Notes: a model not told the origin generated them from the letters alone. DNA of 64,000 nt from Paractinoplanes maris (GCF_023544465.1 NZ_JALPVL010000003.1:248001-312000), one strand, 5' to 3'. Counted from the first letter of the stretch, positions 37,659 to 46,475 are shown. Numbers and translations: made by a program.

Positions 37659-37902
37659 CCCCATCGAGATCCGCCTCGACCGCCTGCTGTTCCCCCGCCC
37701 CGTGCCAGCAGGGTGCGACTGGGCCGTCATCGGGCTGTGGGTCACCCACCAGCGCAAAACCAGCTCACCGATCGACCCGCCCATCACCGTCCGCCCCGAA
37801 GGCGACTACTACCGCATCGTCGACGGCCGCCACCGCACCATCGCCGGGCACCTCGCCGGCCGTGACGCCATCGCAGCGATCGTGCAACCCGACGACCAGT
37901 GA
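37651..37902 (+). CDS. ParB-like nuclease-domain protein
   Basis: 83 residues. The ending VRPEGDYYRIVDGRHRTIAG then HLAGRDAIAAIV matches the ParB/sulfiredoxin N-terminal fold (key element DGRHR). No HTH or partition partner ParA is present, so plasmid-like partition is unlikely. Phage ParB-like domains can be nucleases or regulators. Confidence 0.65.
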   Translation: MTDPIEIRLDRLLFPRPVPAGCDWAVIGLWVTHQRKTSSPIDPPITVRPEGDYYRIVDGRHRTIAGHLAGRDAIAAIVQPDDQ

Positions 37903-38474
37903 CCACCGCAGTCACCTACGGCCTCGTCCTGCTGTTCGCGCTCGCCTGGGTCGCCGCATGGCCTGCCCTCGGCCAACTCGACAACGAGCTCGAGGAGGCG
38001 CCCGTGAGCCTGCGAAGCCGCATCCGCGCCTACCTCGGCACCGACACCCTCCCCCGAATGGAGCAAGCCATGGCCACCTGGACCACAGTTCTGAACGGCC
38101 TCGTCGAGCAGACCACCGCCGCGAGCGCCGCCCAGGCCACCTCGTTCACCAACCTGCAGAACGCGATCACCCGGCAGACCACCGCCATCGGTGACCTGCA
38201 GTCCCAGCTCGAAACCGCCGTCGCCAACGGCGACAGCGTCCCCGAAGGCATGCAGGCCAAGGTCGTCGAGATCTCCCAGGCCCTCGACGACATGAAGAAG
38301 GCCGCCGACACCGCCGACAACGGCTTCGAGCCTGTCGAGGAAACCCCGGCCGAGGAGCCCGTCGAGGTTCCCGGTGGGGACACCTCGCCCGTCGACCAGC
38401 CCGTCGAGCCCGGCACCGACGTGCCGCCGGCCGAAGAGACCACCGAGCAGGGCAACACCGCGCGCCGTCGCTGA
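37899..38474 (+). CDS. Membrane-anchored coiled-coil protein
   Basis: 191 residues, GTG start. One N-terminal membrane helix (VTYGLVLLFALAWVAAWPAL), then a helical region with QTTAASAAQATSFTNLQNAI and TAIGDLQSQLETAVANGD of coiled-coil type, and a long acidic Pro-rich tail ending in RRR. The tail (EEPVEVPGGDTSPVDQPVEP) is disordered. Unknown role; it is the last gene before the terminase. Confidence 0.55.
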   Translation: MTTAVTYGLVLLFALAWVAAWPALGQLDNELEEAPVSLRSRIRAYLGTDTLPRMEQAMATWTTVLNGLVEQTTAASAAQATSFTNLQNAITRQTTAIGDLQSQLETAVANGDSVPEGMQAKVVEISQALDDMKKAADTADNGFEPVEETPAEEPVEVPGGDTSPVDQPVEPGTDVPPAEETTEQGNTARRR

Positions 38475-38484
38475 CCTGGAGCGT

Positions 38485-38517
38485 GAGCCGCGTGGGGTTC
38501 GACTCCCTGCGCGGCTC
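38485..38517 (+). other. tRNA-minihelix-like hairpin upstream of terminase
   Basis: GAGCCGCG (38485-38492) pairs with CGCGGCTC (38510-38517). Stacked inside it, TGGGG (38493-38497) pairs with CCCTG (38505-38509), two pairs being wobbles. The 7-nt loop TTCGACT fits the tRNA T-loop consensus TTCRANY exactly. The shape equals an acceptor stem on a T-arm, without D or anticodon arms and without CCA. A terminator with a UUCG-type loop is the simpler reading, though no U-run follows. The 130-bp gap up to the terminase also makes it a candidate cos region. Confidence 0.45.
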
Positions 38518-38604
38518 GACTTCAACCTTGAGTAGTCGGTAGTGATCTTCAAACCCGTCCTGAGACCGGATTCGTAACCGTCCGTAGAGAATCGGGGGGA
38601 ATGT

Positions 38605-39117
38605 GTGCCTCCCCGCATCTCCGCCGAAACGCGTGCCGCGATCCTCGCCGACATCCAAGCCGGCACCAAAGGCCGCAACCAAATCGCCCGCGACCACAAT
38701 GTCTCCGTCGGCTCCGTCACGAACATCGCCAAAGACGCGGGCTCCGCTGACGCCTTTGACCGGTCATCGACCAAAGAAGCCACGCACGCGGTAGTAGCGG
38801 ACAACCGCTCCCGTCGTGCCCGGATCGCGTCCGAGCTCCTCGACGACGTGGCCCGGTTCCGTCAGCGCGCCTGGTCGCCGTACACGTACTACGAGCGCGG
38901 CATGGAAGGCCCCGAGCTGGTCACCCTCGACCTGCCGCCGTTGAAGGAAGCCAAAGAGGCGTACGTCGCCATCGGCATCTCGCTGCAGCGGCACGCCGAG
39001 CTGGAGAAGCTCGACGCGGACCGTGGCGAAGAGCAGGCGAAGAGCATGCTCGGCGACCTGGCGAAGGCGCTGCGCGTGGCGGCCGGCGACTCGAGCGGGG
39101 ACGGCCCGCAGCGGTGA
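38605..39117 (+). CDS. terS: Terminase small subunit
   Basis: 170 residues, GTG start. An N-terminal HTH (RAAILADIQAGTKGRNQIAR then DHNVSVGSVTNIAKDAG) for recognising the packaging site, a long helical middle and an acidic end. Length and position directly before the large subunit fit TerS, which binds cos/pac DNA and delivers it to the motor. Confidence 0.8.
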   Translation: MPPRISAETRAAILADIQAGTKGRNQIARDHNVSVGSVTNIAKDAGSADAFDRSSTKEATHAVVADNRSRRARIASELLDDVARFRQRAWSPYTYYERGMEGPELVTLDLPPLKEAKEAYVAIGISLQRHAELEKLDADRGEEQAKSMLGDLAKALRVAAGDSSGDGPQR

Positions 39118-40421
39118 TGCACTCGCTGCCGATGTCACCGAAGCAGCTCGACTTTGTGGCGAACTCCAACGCACGGATCAACGTCGCCAGTGGGGCTGTG
39201 CGGAGCGGGAAGACGATCGGGTCTCTGCTGAAGTGGCTGATGATCTGCGCGGACCCGCCACCCGGCGGCGAACTCGTCGTCGCGGCCAAGACCGCTCAGA
39301 CGGCAGCGCGGAACCTGTTCGCCCCGCTGACCAGCCCTGAACTGTTCGGCGAGCTCGCCCAGCACGTGCACTACACGATGGGCGCCCCGACAGCGACGAT
39401 CCTGGGCCGCCGGGTGCATGTGATCGGCGCGAACGACGCCCGGTCAGAGTCAAAGATCCGGGGCATGACGGTTGCGGCGTGCCTGATGGACGAGGCGACG
39501 CTGCTGCCCCGCGAGTTCTTCCACCAGATGCTCGCCCGGATGTCGGTACCGGACGCCACCATGATCGCCACGACGAACGCTGATTCGTCAGGACACTGGC
39601 TCCGCAAGGAGTTCCTGCTCAACGGCGACATCGATCTGCGGCAGTGGCACTTCAAGCTTGACGACAACCCGCACCTGCCGCAGGCGTACAAGGACGCATT
39701 GAAGGCGGAGTACGGGGCCGGGTCGCTGTTCTACAAGCGGTTCGTGGATGGCCTGTGGATCCTGGCCGAGGGCGCCATCTACGACATGTGGAACCCCGAT
39801 GTCCACGTCGTCGATACCCTGCCGCAGATGTGGCGCTGGGTGTCAGCCGGCGTCGACTACGGCACCACCAACCCGTTCGCCGCGCTGCTGCTCGGTGTAG
39901 CCGGTGACCAGCTGTACTTGGCGTCGGAGTGGCGTTACGACTCCCGCAAGGAGCGCCGAAGCCTCACCGACGTCGAATACTCGGCCCGGCTGAAAGGTTG
40001 GCTGACCAGTTATCAGCCTCCCGGCTCCGCCCAGGTGGGCGTGACGCCGGAGATGGTGGCGGTCGACCCGTCCGCGGCGTCGTTCATGCAGCAACTCTTC
40101 CGCGACGGCTGGTCGCCCACTCCTGCTGATAACTCGGTGCTCGACGGCATCCGGCTGTTCTCGTCGTTGCTGTCCGCGAACCGGCTCAAGGTGCACCGTT
40201 CCTGCCAGGGCCTTATCGACGAGATCCCCGGTTACTCGTGGGATCCGGCGAAAGCCCTGCGTGGCATCGACGCGCCGATCAAGGTCGATGACCACAGTGC
40301 GGACGCCGGCCGGTATGCGGTCGTGACCAGTGAGGGCTCGTGGCGCCGGCCGACACCTCCGATGACGAGGCCGATCCGGATGCCGTCGGACTACGTGGAT
40401 CTGACCAGCGCGGCAATGTGA
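39117..40421 (+). CDS. terL: Terminase large subunit
   Basis: 434 residues from ATG 39117, overlapping the TerS stop (TGATG; GTG 39114 also possible). Walker A-like SGAVRSGKT (about 26-34), Walker B with acidic pair AACLMDEATL, coupling motif ATTN, then the RNase H-like nuclease starting GVDYGTTNPFAALLLG and a later MVAVDPSAASF with a second Asp. It pumps DNA into the prohead and cuts it. Confidence 0.95.
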   Translation: MHSLPMSPKQLDFVANSNARINVASGAVRSGKTIGSLLKWLMICADPPPGGELVVAAKTAQTAARNLFAPLTSPELFGELAQHVHYTMGAPTATILGRRVHVIGANDARSESKIRGMTVAACLMDEATLLPREFFHQMLARMSVPDATMIATTNADSSGHWLRKEFLLNGDIDLRQWHFKLDDNPHLPQAYKDALKAEYGAGSLFYKRFVDGLWILAEGAIYDMWNPDVHVVDTLPQMWRWVSAGVDYGTTNPFAALLLGVAGDQLYLASEWRYDSRKERRSLTDVEYSARLKGWLTSYQPPGSAQVGVTPEMVAVDPSAASFMQQLFRDGWSPTPADNSVLDGIRLFSSLLSANRLKVHRSCQGLIDEIPGYSWDPAKALRGIDAPIKVDDHSADAGRYAVVTSEGSWRRPTPPMTRPIRMPSDYVDLTSAAM

Positions 40422-40440
40422 CGGCGGGCGGTGGGCACCT

Positions 40441-41889
40441 GTGACCGCCCCGTCGTCTGTGAAGGGCTACGTTGACCCGTACGTGCTGGGTAACAGCGCC
40501 TGGGGTTCGATGTACACCGACCTGCTCGAGCACGTCCCGGACCTGACGTTCCCCATGTCGATCCCGGTGTACTCGAGAATGAGGCGCGATCCGAAACTGT
40601 CCAGCATTCTCCAGGGCTGGATGCTGAACCTGCGCCGCGCGCAGTGGCAGCTCGACCCGGCCGGGTGCCGCCCTGAGGTTGTGCAACTGGTCGCTGATGG
40701 CATGGGTTTGGCGCTCAAGGGCACCGACAAGCCCGGTGCGGCTCGCCTGCGCGGCGTGTCGTGGGGGGACCACCTCGGGGCCGCCCTGCGGATGGTGCCG
40801 TTCGGCTTCTCCGCATTCGAGCTCGAGGCTGAGGTCGGTGACACCGCCCAGTTGACCGGGTTGTGGGAACGCCCGCAGTGGACCATTTCCCACATCCATG
40901 TCAACGGCAAGACCGGCCTGCTCGAGGGCGCCACCCAGGACCAGGGCGCCGACATGAAGTCGCCGCAGATGTCGGCGAAGAACCTGGCTTGGTATGTCCG
41001 GGAACGTGAGGGTTCGAACTGGGCGGGCACGTCTCTGCTGCGACCCTCATACGCCTCGTGGCTGATCAAGGAGGAGGTTCGCCGCCACTACGGCGCCGCG
41101 AACGTCCGCTGGGCGGCCGGCATCCCGGTGATGGAAGCCCTCCCCGGTACGAACCCGAACCCGGCGCAGATGGCCGAGGCCATGCAGATGGCCGCCGCTG
41201 CCCGCTCGGGTATCGCGTCGGGCGCGGCCACCCCTCCCGGGTTTGTCATGAAAATCATGGGCATGACAGGGTCCCTGCCCAATTCGCAGGAGTTTTTGCG
41301 CTGGCTGGATCAGCAGTGCGCCGCAAGTGCCCTGATGAACGCGTTCGACCTCGGCGAAACCCCCAACGGCTCCCGCGCGTTGGGAACCGTGTTCATGGAC
41401 GCGTTGCTGCTGGCGTTGGAGTCTGAAGCCGAACTGGTAGCGGATGTCGCCACCCGGCAGATCGCCGCCCGGATCGTCGACTGGAACTACGGCGAGGACG
41501 AACCTGTCCCCCGCGTTGTCGTGTCTGGCGTCGGCTCCCGCCGCGAGGTGACGGCGGAGTCACTACAGCTGCTGCTCTCCTCCGGCGCTCTCGCCGCCGA
41601 CCCGGGCCTCGAAGCCTGGGTGCGCCGCGAGTACCGGCTGCCTGAACGCGACGGCATGACGCCGCCGAAGGCGATCGCCCCCGGTGTGGACCTCGAGCCG
41701 GACGGCGCAGAAGTGCCAGCGGACGCCACCTTGGCCGAGTCGGTCGTAAAGGGCCTCGCCAACGGCATTGCAGCCCGCCAAGCCGACCTGGACTGGGGTT
41801 TGTTCGGTAACGCCCCTGGCGCCGAGCCGGTGCAGCCGTCCTTGTTCGACGACGAGAGTGTGGACCTGACGGGTTTCGCCCCGGCGTAG
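40441..41889 (+). CDS. Portal protein (DUF935/Mu gp29-like)
   Basis: 482 residues, GTG start. MRRDPKLSSILQGWMLNLRR, AQWQLDP, VPFGFSAFELE, WERPQWTISHIHVN and GSNWAGTSLLRPSYASWLIK follow the DUF935-type portal order. LGETPNGSRALGTVFMDALL is the conserved long helix region. It forms the dodecameric DNA gate at one capsid vertex. The C-terminus is disordered and acidic. Confidence 0.88.
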   Translation: MTAPSSVKGYVDPYVLGNSAWGSMYTDLLEHVPDLTFPMSIPVYSRMRRDPKLSSILQGWMLNLRRAQWQLDPAGCRPEVVQLVADGMGLALKGTDKPGAARLRGVSWGDHLGAALRMVPFGFSAFELEAEVGDTAQLTGLWERPQWTISHIHVNGKTGLLEGATQDQGADMKSPQMSAKNLAWYVREREGSNWAGTSLLRPSYASWLIKEEVRRHYGAANVRWAAGIPVMEALPGTNPNPAQMAEAMQMAAAARSGIASGAATPPGFVMKIMGMTGSLPNSQEFLRWLDQQCAASALMNAFDLGETPNGSRALGTVFMDALLLALESEAELVADVATRQIAARIVDWNYGEDEPVPRVVVSGVGSRREVTAESLQLLLSSGALAADPGLEAWVRREYRLPERDGMTPPKAIAPGVDLEPDGAEVPADATLAESVVKGLANGIAARQADLDWGLFGNAPGAEPVQPSLFDDESVDLTGFAPA

Positions 41890-41901
41890 TTGGGGGCGGG
41901 T

Positions 41902-43422
41902 GTGGCGCGCACCTTCAACCCGGCGCAACACCCCCGGGATCGGTTCGGCCGGTTCACCAAGAGCAGGACGGTCAAGGCGAGCGCGACCGACCGCAAGGCC
42001 GCCCGTGAGGTGGCCGAGCAGTTCGCCCCGAAGCAGCTGAGCCGGCAGGAACGCGGCACCTACCTGCAGCAGATCGCCTCCCGGCAGCCGGAGGGTGCGT
42101 TCGCGGACGTGCTCGAGGCGAACCGGGCGCTGCGGTCCGGCCGAGACTCGGACGCCGCCAAGCGGGTCGACGCCGCCATGACCGAGCTCCCCGACGATGT
42201 CCTGCTGTCCCGGGCGGTCCCGCTCTCAGCGTTCGGCAACACCGACCCGGCATCGCTGGCCGGCATGAAAGTCCGTGACGCCGGTTTCGCCCCCACCCAG
42301 TTCGGCGCCGTGCGCCCCGCGGGCGGTCAGGTGCGCATGCACATCGCCGCCCCGGCCGGCACGAAAGCCGCGGTCAACCCGGACACCGGAGAAGTGGTCC
42401 TGGACCGCGACACCGAGATGGTCGTGGCCAAGGTCGCGAAGAACGAGGCCGGTGGCCACGACATGTGGCTGACCGTCCTGCCGAAGCAAGGCGCGAAACC
42501 GCGCGTTGCCGACAACGGCAAGAAGGCGGACATCCAGGCGCCGGGCGTTGCAGACAACAACAACAAGACGGACATGCCTGGCGACGACGCTGGCCGGGCC
42601 GACCTGATGAAGCTGAAGGCTCCCGAGCTGCGGGAGCGGATGCGTGAGCGCGGCCTGAAGCCGGGCCGCATGCGTAAGAGCCAGATGGTCGACGCGCTGG
42701 TCGCTGACGAGACTGGCGACAGGCAAGCCAAGGGCACCGCTGATTCGTCGGCCGCCGGGCGGGTAACCGGAAGCGACCGGGTGGATGCCGTCACTGCCGG
42801 CGCGCTCAGCTACTTCGTTGCCAGACCGAGCGGCCCGTGGGACGAATCGCTGCAGAAGATCGTCAACGAGCAGGGCTTCGACGCCCCACCGCTCGTGGGC
42901 GACCCAGAAGACCTGGACGCGAAGATCTCAGACGGCTGGGTCGAGGTGTGGCGCGGTGTCGTCGACTCACCCACAGCGACCGCCGGGCAGCAGCTGGACG
43001 AGTTCCGAACCGGCGAGTTCCGGCCCGGCAAAGGCATCTACGGCAACGGCATGTACACCTCGACCCGGTTGGAGACCGCCGAGGAATACGGCATCGGCGG
43101 CGCCGTGGTGCGCCTGGCTGTGGACCCGGGCGCAAGGATTGTCGACCACGCCGACCTGATGAAGGAATTCAAGGCGTGGAAGCGAACCTTGCCGAACCGA
43201 GGTCAGTCGACCATTAACCAGCTGCTGATGTTGCCGACAACGGACGCCGACGCCCTCCTGAAAGTCCTCGCGAACGATGAGGGCAGGTTCGCTGCCGCCC
43301 GCGGCTACGACGTGATCAGGGTCAGCCGCCGTGATGATGGGGCCACGAATTACAAGGTTGGGCAGCGGCAGGCCGACCAGTACGTGGTGCTGAACCGGTC
43401 CGCGGTGATGGTGGAGGCTTAA
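41902..43422 (+). CDS. SAP domain plus ADP-ribosyltransferase-like head-associated protein
   Basis: 506 residues from GTG 41902. It starts ARTFNPAQHPRDRFGRFTKS, the tag typical of proteins packed with phage heads. A SAP/Rho-N-like DNA-binding helix pair lies at about 234-268 (LKAPELRERMRERGLKPGRM). Residues about 293-506 resemble an ADP-ribosyltransferase fold: WRGV (Arg351), GIYGNGMYTST (about 378-388), a LETAEEYG helix, VVRLAVDPGARIVDHADLM, GYDVIRV and DQYVVLNRS near the end. The expected catalytic Glu is not evident (QADQ at that place), so activity is uncertain. It may enter the host with phage DNA and modify host proteins. Confidence 0.6.
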   Translation: MARTFNPAQHPRDRFGRFTKSRTVKASATDRKAAREVAEQFAPKQLSRQERGTYLQQIASRQPEGAFADVLEANRALRSGRDSDAAKRVDAAMTELPDDVLLSRAVPLSAFGNTDPASLAGMKVRDAGFAPTQFGAVRPAGGQVRMHIAAPAGTKAAVNPDTGEVVLDRDTEMVVAKVAKNEAGGHDMWLTVLPKQGAKPRVADNGKKADIQAPGVADNNNKTDMPGDDAGRADLMKLKAPELRERMRERGLKPGRMRKSQMVDALVADETGDRQAKGTADSSAAGRVTGSDRVDAVTAGALSYFVARPSGPWDESLQKIVNEQGFDAPPLVGDPEDLDAKISDGWVEVWRGVVDSPTATAGQQLDEFRTGEFRPGKGIYGNGMYTSTRLETAEEYGIGGAVVRLAVDPGARIVDHADLMKEFKAWKRTLPNRGQSTINQLLMLPTTDADALLKVLANDEGRFAAARGYDVIRVSRRDDGATNYKVGQRQADQYVVLNRSAVMVEA

Positions 43423-43425
43423 CGC

Positions 43426-44364
43426 ATGGATGCCGCGTTGTCCCGCCGTCTTGCTTCCTTGTTCATGGACGCCGCGGCGTCGACGGAGGAACGTGAACTG
43501 CTGGTGTCCGCCGCCGAGCAGGTGTCGACGTTCGAGGCGCTGCCCAGTGACGCGAAGGCGTTGATCGCTGAGCTGGAGGCACGCGCCGCCACGATTAAAG
43601 CGAACGCGGAGCGGGCCGAGCCGGATGTCCGCGCCGCCGCCGGTGACTCCGACGCCCAACGTCTGCAAGCGCAGTGGGATGCGGCGAAAGCCCGCCTGCT
43701 GCGCCGCTGGCCGAAACTGGCCGGCCCGATGGTCGAGGAACTGGCCGCACAGGCTGAGGCGGCGATCGAAGCCGGTGACCTGGCCGCGCTGGGCGAGCTC
43801 GAAGCGTCCGCCGCCGTGGTCGCCGCGGTTGCCGTACCGCTACGCAAGTCGGGCACGGACCTGGCCAAAGAAGCTGCTGCGGGTGTCGTGGAGGAAGCCG
43901 CAGCCCAAGACGTATCCATCACCGCCCCGGACCAGCCGGGCGCGGAGCGGGTTCGGCAGCACGCCGACGCGGTCGCCCGGATCATCGCCAACGGGTACGC
44001 GGCCGGTGCGGCACGGACAGCGCTGCAGTTGGCCGGCGCCGGACCCCAAGACGTACGCGACGAGGTTGAGCGGCACCTGACCGAACTGGGCACCTCCGAG
44101 AAAGGCATGGTCGCCGACAACATCGGCTCGCTGCTCTCGGCCGCCCAATTCGCTGGCCGCCTGGCGGTGCTTGAGGAGAACCCGGCGAAGTCCTACCGCG
44201 CGAGCGAAACGCTCGACCTGAACACGTGTCCCCCATGCCGGGAGACCGACGGCAAGGAATTCCGAACCCTCCGCGCCGCTCTGGCCGTGTATCCGCTCTC
44301 GGGGTCGCACAGGTCATGTGAGGGCCGGGCGCGCTGCAGGGGCTTCATACAGCCGACTTTCTGA
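43426..44364 (+). CDS. MuF-like minor head protein
   Basis: 312 residues, ATG. Long helical N-terminal region, then LDLNTCPPCRETDGKEF and PLSGSHRSCEGRARCRGF, the C-terminal zinc-like cysteine pattern of phage head morphogenesis (Mu F/SPP1 gp7) proteins. Such proteins bind portal and scaffold and may be ejected with DNA. The upstream gene encodes the ART-like part that in other phages is fused to MuF. Confidence 0.8.
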   Translation: MDAALSRRLASLFMDAAASTEERELLVSAAEQVSTFEALPSDAKALIAELEARAATIKANAERAEPDVRAAAGDSDAQRLQAQWDAAKARLLRRWPKLAGPMVEELAAQAEAAIEAGDLAALGELEASAAVVAAVAVPLRKSGTDLAKEAAAGVVEEAAAQDVSITAPDQPGAERVRQHADAVARIIANGYAAGAARTALQLAGAGPQDVRDEVERHLTELGTSEKGMVADNIGSLLSAAQFAGRLAVLEENPAKSYRASETLDLNTCPPCRETDGKEFRTLRAALAVYPLSGSHRSCEGRARCRGFIQPTF

Positions 44365-44398
44365 TCTTCCCCCGCTGACTTCCGAAAGGAGGCCAGCG

Positions 44399-46018
44399 GT
44401 GCCCGACATTGAGCTGGCCCGCCGCGAAGGCGTTGAACTCGTCCGAACCGGATCATGGTCCGCCGCGTCAGGCTCGTGGCAGCCCACTCGGGAGGACATC
44501 CTTTCCGCGGTCAAGGCCACTGAATGCCCCGCCGTCCGCCGCCCCCGGCTGAAGCTGGGTCATTTTGACCCCCGCTTCAACGACGGCGCTGGGGACGGTG
44601 AGCCAGCGCTGGGCTGGTTCGAGAACCTGCGCGCCACCGACGGCGGGAACACCCTCGTCGGTGACCAGGTGGCGTTGCCGTGGCTGAACCAGGTGCAGGC
44701 CGCCGCGTACCCGGATCGCAGTATCGAGGGCACGTACAAGATGCGCTGCGGGCTCGGCCACCAGCATCCCTTCGTCATCACCGCCGTCGCCCTGCTCGGT
44801 GTCACCCCGCCCGCTGTATCGGCGCTGAAGTCGGTGCAGGACCTGCCGGAAATGCTCGGTGTCGCCGCGGCTGAGGTCGACCCGAACAACGGCGAGCACG
44901 TCGAGGTCACCATCCACGCGGCCGAGGACGAGAACCAGCTGAAGAGGTACTGGCTCGGTGAAGGCCTCCAGCGCTGGGCGAACTCGGCGCACCCATGGAG
45001 AACCCTGTACCGGCTGATCCTCGAGAAGGTCAAGAACCCGGACAAGGCCAAGCGGATCGCCTCCGACTGGTACCGCGACCACTTCGGTCACATGCCGAAT
45101 CAGCGTGTCAAAGCGTCTGACGGCGAGGAGGTTGTCGTCGTGTCCCACGCCCAACTGATCCGTGACGCCTGGAACGCTTCCGATCCGCCGCTGTCACAGT
45201 GGGTGCAGGAAGCCCGCCCCGACGGCGCGGTGGTGGTCGACGACACGGACCGCACTTACCGCCTGTTCCCGGTCACCTGGAACGGCGACGAGCCGGTGTT
45301 CGGGACGCCACAGGCGTACGACCCGGAACTGGACCGGCCGCTGGTGTTCGCCTCCCGCGCCGAATCCCGACCCGAACCCGAGCCGGCGCCTGACGAGCCT
45401 TCCCCCGCCAAGCCGGAGGCGCTCCTCGAGACCGTCCCGAGTGACCCCACCCCTGAACTCCCGGCCGCCGAGCCGGAGCCAGTAAACACCGATCCGAAGG
45501 AGGACCTTGTGTCCACCGATCTGAGCGCTCTGCGCTCGCGGCTCGGCCTCGACGACACCGCCGACGTGGACGCCATTACGGCGGCTGTCGAGGCGCTGAA
45601 GACGAAGGCCGAGACCCCCGCAGCGCCCACCCCTGAGATGGTTGCCGCCTCCGCTGCCGCTGTCGCCGAGCGCGACGAACTGCAGACGACGGTCACCAAG
45701 CTCTCTGAGCGTCTCGATGCGATCAGCACCGAGCTCGCCGAGACGAAGAAGCGGGAAAACGACACCGTCAAGGCGTCCGTTCTCGACGCTGCCGCCAAGG
45801 AGGGCAAGTTCAAGCCTGCCGAGCGTGAGCAGTGGGAAGCGGACTACGACGCCGCCCCGACTGCGATCACCCGCGTGCTGGCGTCCATCGCCCCCGGCAC
45901 CGCTGTCCCGGTGATGGCGTCCGGCACCGTCGGTTCGGCTGAGCCGACCGGTGGCAGCGACGACGAGTGGGACGCGCTGACGGCCCTGCTCGACGGCTCG
46001 AACGCGAAGGCGGTCTGA
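44399..46018 (+). CDS. Prohead protease/scaffold fusion (Mu gpI-like)
   Basis: 539 residues from GTG 44399 behind gaaaggagg. The N-terminal half (LKLGHFDPRFNDGAGDGEPA, GWFENLRATDGGNTLVGD, YPDRSIEG, HPFVITAVALLGVTPPAV) matches the serine protease of Mu-like phages that matures proheads. A central insert (about 180-300) precedes a Pro/Glu-rich linker. The last 170 residues are a coiled-coil scaffold (ERDELQTTVTKLSERLDAIS). An internal ribosome site allows separate production of that part. Confidence 0.82.
   Translation: MPDIELARREGVELVRTGSWSAASGSWQPTREDILSAVKATECPAVRRPRLKLGHFDPRFNDGAGDGEPALGWFENLRATDGGNTLVGDQVALPWLNQVQAAAYPDRSIEGTYKMRCGLGHQHPFVITAVALLGVTPPAVSALKSVQDLPEMLGVAAAEVDPNNGEHVEVTIHAAEDENQLKRYWLGEGLQRWANSAHPWRTLYRLILEKVKNPDKAKRIASDWYRDHFGHMPNQRVKASDGEEVVVVSHAQLIRDAWNASDPPLSQWVQEARPDGAVVVDDTDRTYRLFPVTWNGDEPVFGTPQAYDPELDRPLVFASRAESRPEPEPAPDEPSPAKPEALLETVPSDPTPELPAAEPEPVNTDPKEDLVSTDLSALRSRLGLDDTADVDAITAAVEALKTKAETPAAPTPEMVAASAAAVAERDELQTTVTKLSERLDAISTELAETKKRENDTVKASVLDAAAKEGKFKPAEREQWEADYDAAPTAITRVLASIAPGTAVPVMASGTVGSAEPTGGSDDEWDALTALLDGSNAKAV
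45509..46018 (+). CDS. Nested in-frame scaffold protein
   Basis: 169 residues from GTG 45509 inside the protease gene, same frame. A strong AAGGAGG (45497-45503) lies 5 nt before it, which is unusual within coding sequence. The product would be STDLSALRSRLGLDDTADVD onward, helical with a coiled coil and a C-terminal capsid-binding-like tail. Free scaffold from an internal start is established for lambda C/Nu3. Confidence 0.75.
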   Translation: MSTDLSALRSRLGLDDTADVDAITAAVEALKTKAETPAAPTPEMVAASAAAVAERDELQTTVTKLSERLDAISTELAETKKRENDTVKASVLDAAAKEGKFKPAEREQWEADYDAAPTAITRVLASIAPGTAVPVMASGTVGSAEPTGGSDDEWDALTALLDGSNAKAV

Positions 46019-46020
46019 CC

Positions 46021-46380
46021 ATGGGTGCCTACGAACCGAAGTTCCTGTACAACGATGTCGTCACCGGCACCGCCTCGGCGACCATCACCGGCGGTCAGGT
46101 CCTGATCGTGTCCGGCAACGGCACGGTCGGCCCGGCCGGTGCTGCTGGTCCCGCCGTGGTCGGTGTCGCCGCGTTCGACGCCGCGAGCGGTGAGCGGGTG
46201 TCGTACTTCCCGCGCGGCAAGGTTCACGTCTCCACCGCCGCGGGTGCGATCACGGCTGCCGCCCGGGTCGACGCCGGCGCTGCGGGCACTGTCGCGTCCG
46301 CTTCGGCGGCGGTGACGAACATCGGTATCGCCCTCACCACGGCCGCCGACACGGCGCTCGTGGAGTGGATGGAGATCTAA
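46021..46380 (+). CDS. Head decoration protein (DUF2190/gpD-like)
   Basis: 119 residues from ATG 46021. Beta-rich and Ala/Gly/Val-dominated: FLYNDVVTGTASATITGGQV, VVGVAAFDAASGERVSYFPR, GIALTTAADTALVEWMEI. This composition and its place directly before the capsid gene are typical of trimeric capsid-stabilising proteins. A strong terminator follows. Confidence 0.78.
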   Translation: MGAYEPKFLYNDVVTGTASATITGGQVLIVSGNGTVGPAGAAGPAVVGVAAFDAASGERVSYFPRGKVHVSTAAGAITAAARVDAGAAGTVASASAAVTNIGIALTTAADTALVEWMEI

Positions 46381-46404
46381 CTCCACCCGCTCAACCCCTC
46401 CTTC

Positions 46405-46435
46405 AGGCCCCACGCGCTGCGTGCCGGGCCTTTTT
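46405..46435 (+). terminator. Rho-independent terminator before the capsid gene
   Basis: AGGCCC (46405-46410) pairs with GGGCCT (46426-46431), CACGC (46411-46415) pairs with GCGTG (46419-46423) inside, and TTTTT (46431-46435) follows. It sits in the middle of the head operon, 40 bp before the capsid start, so it must be leaky or bypassed, or act as an mRNA processing/protection end. Confidence 0.78.
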
Positions 46436-46475
46436 CGTGTGCCCGGCAAACGGGCCATCTGAAAGGTGATCCCGA

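Noticed and set aside
38485..38517. Complete tRNA gene
   Set aside because: Both acceptor strands flank only a T-arm; no D arm, anticodon arm or CCA.
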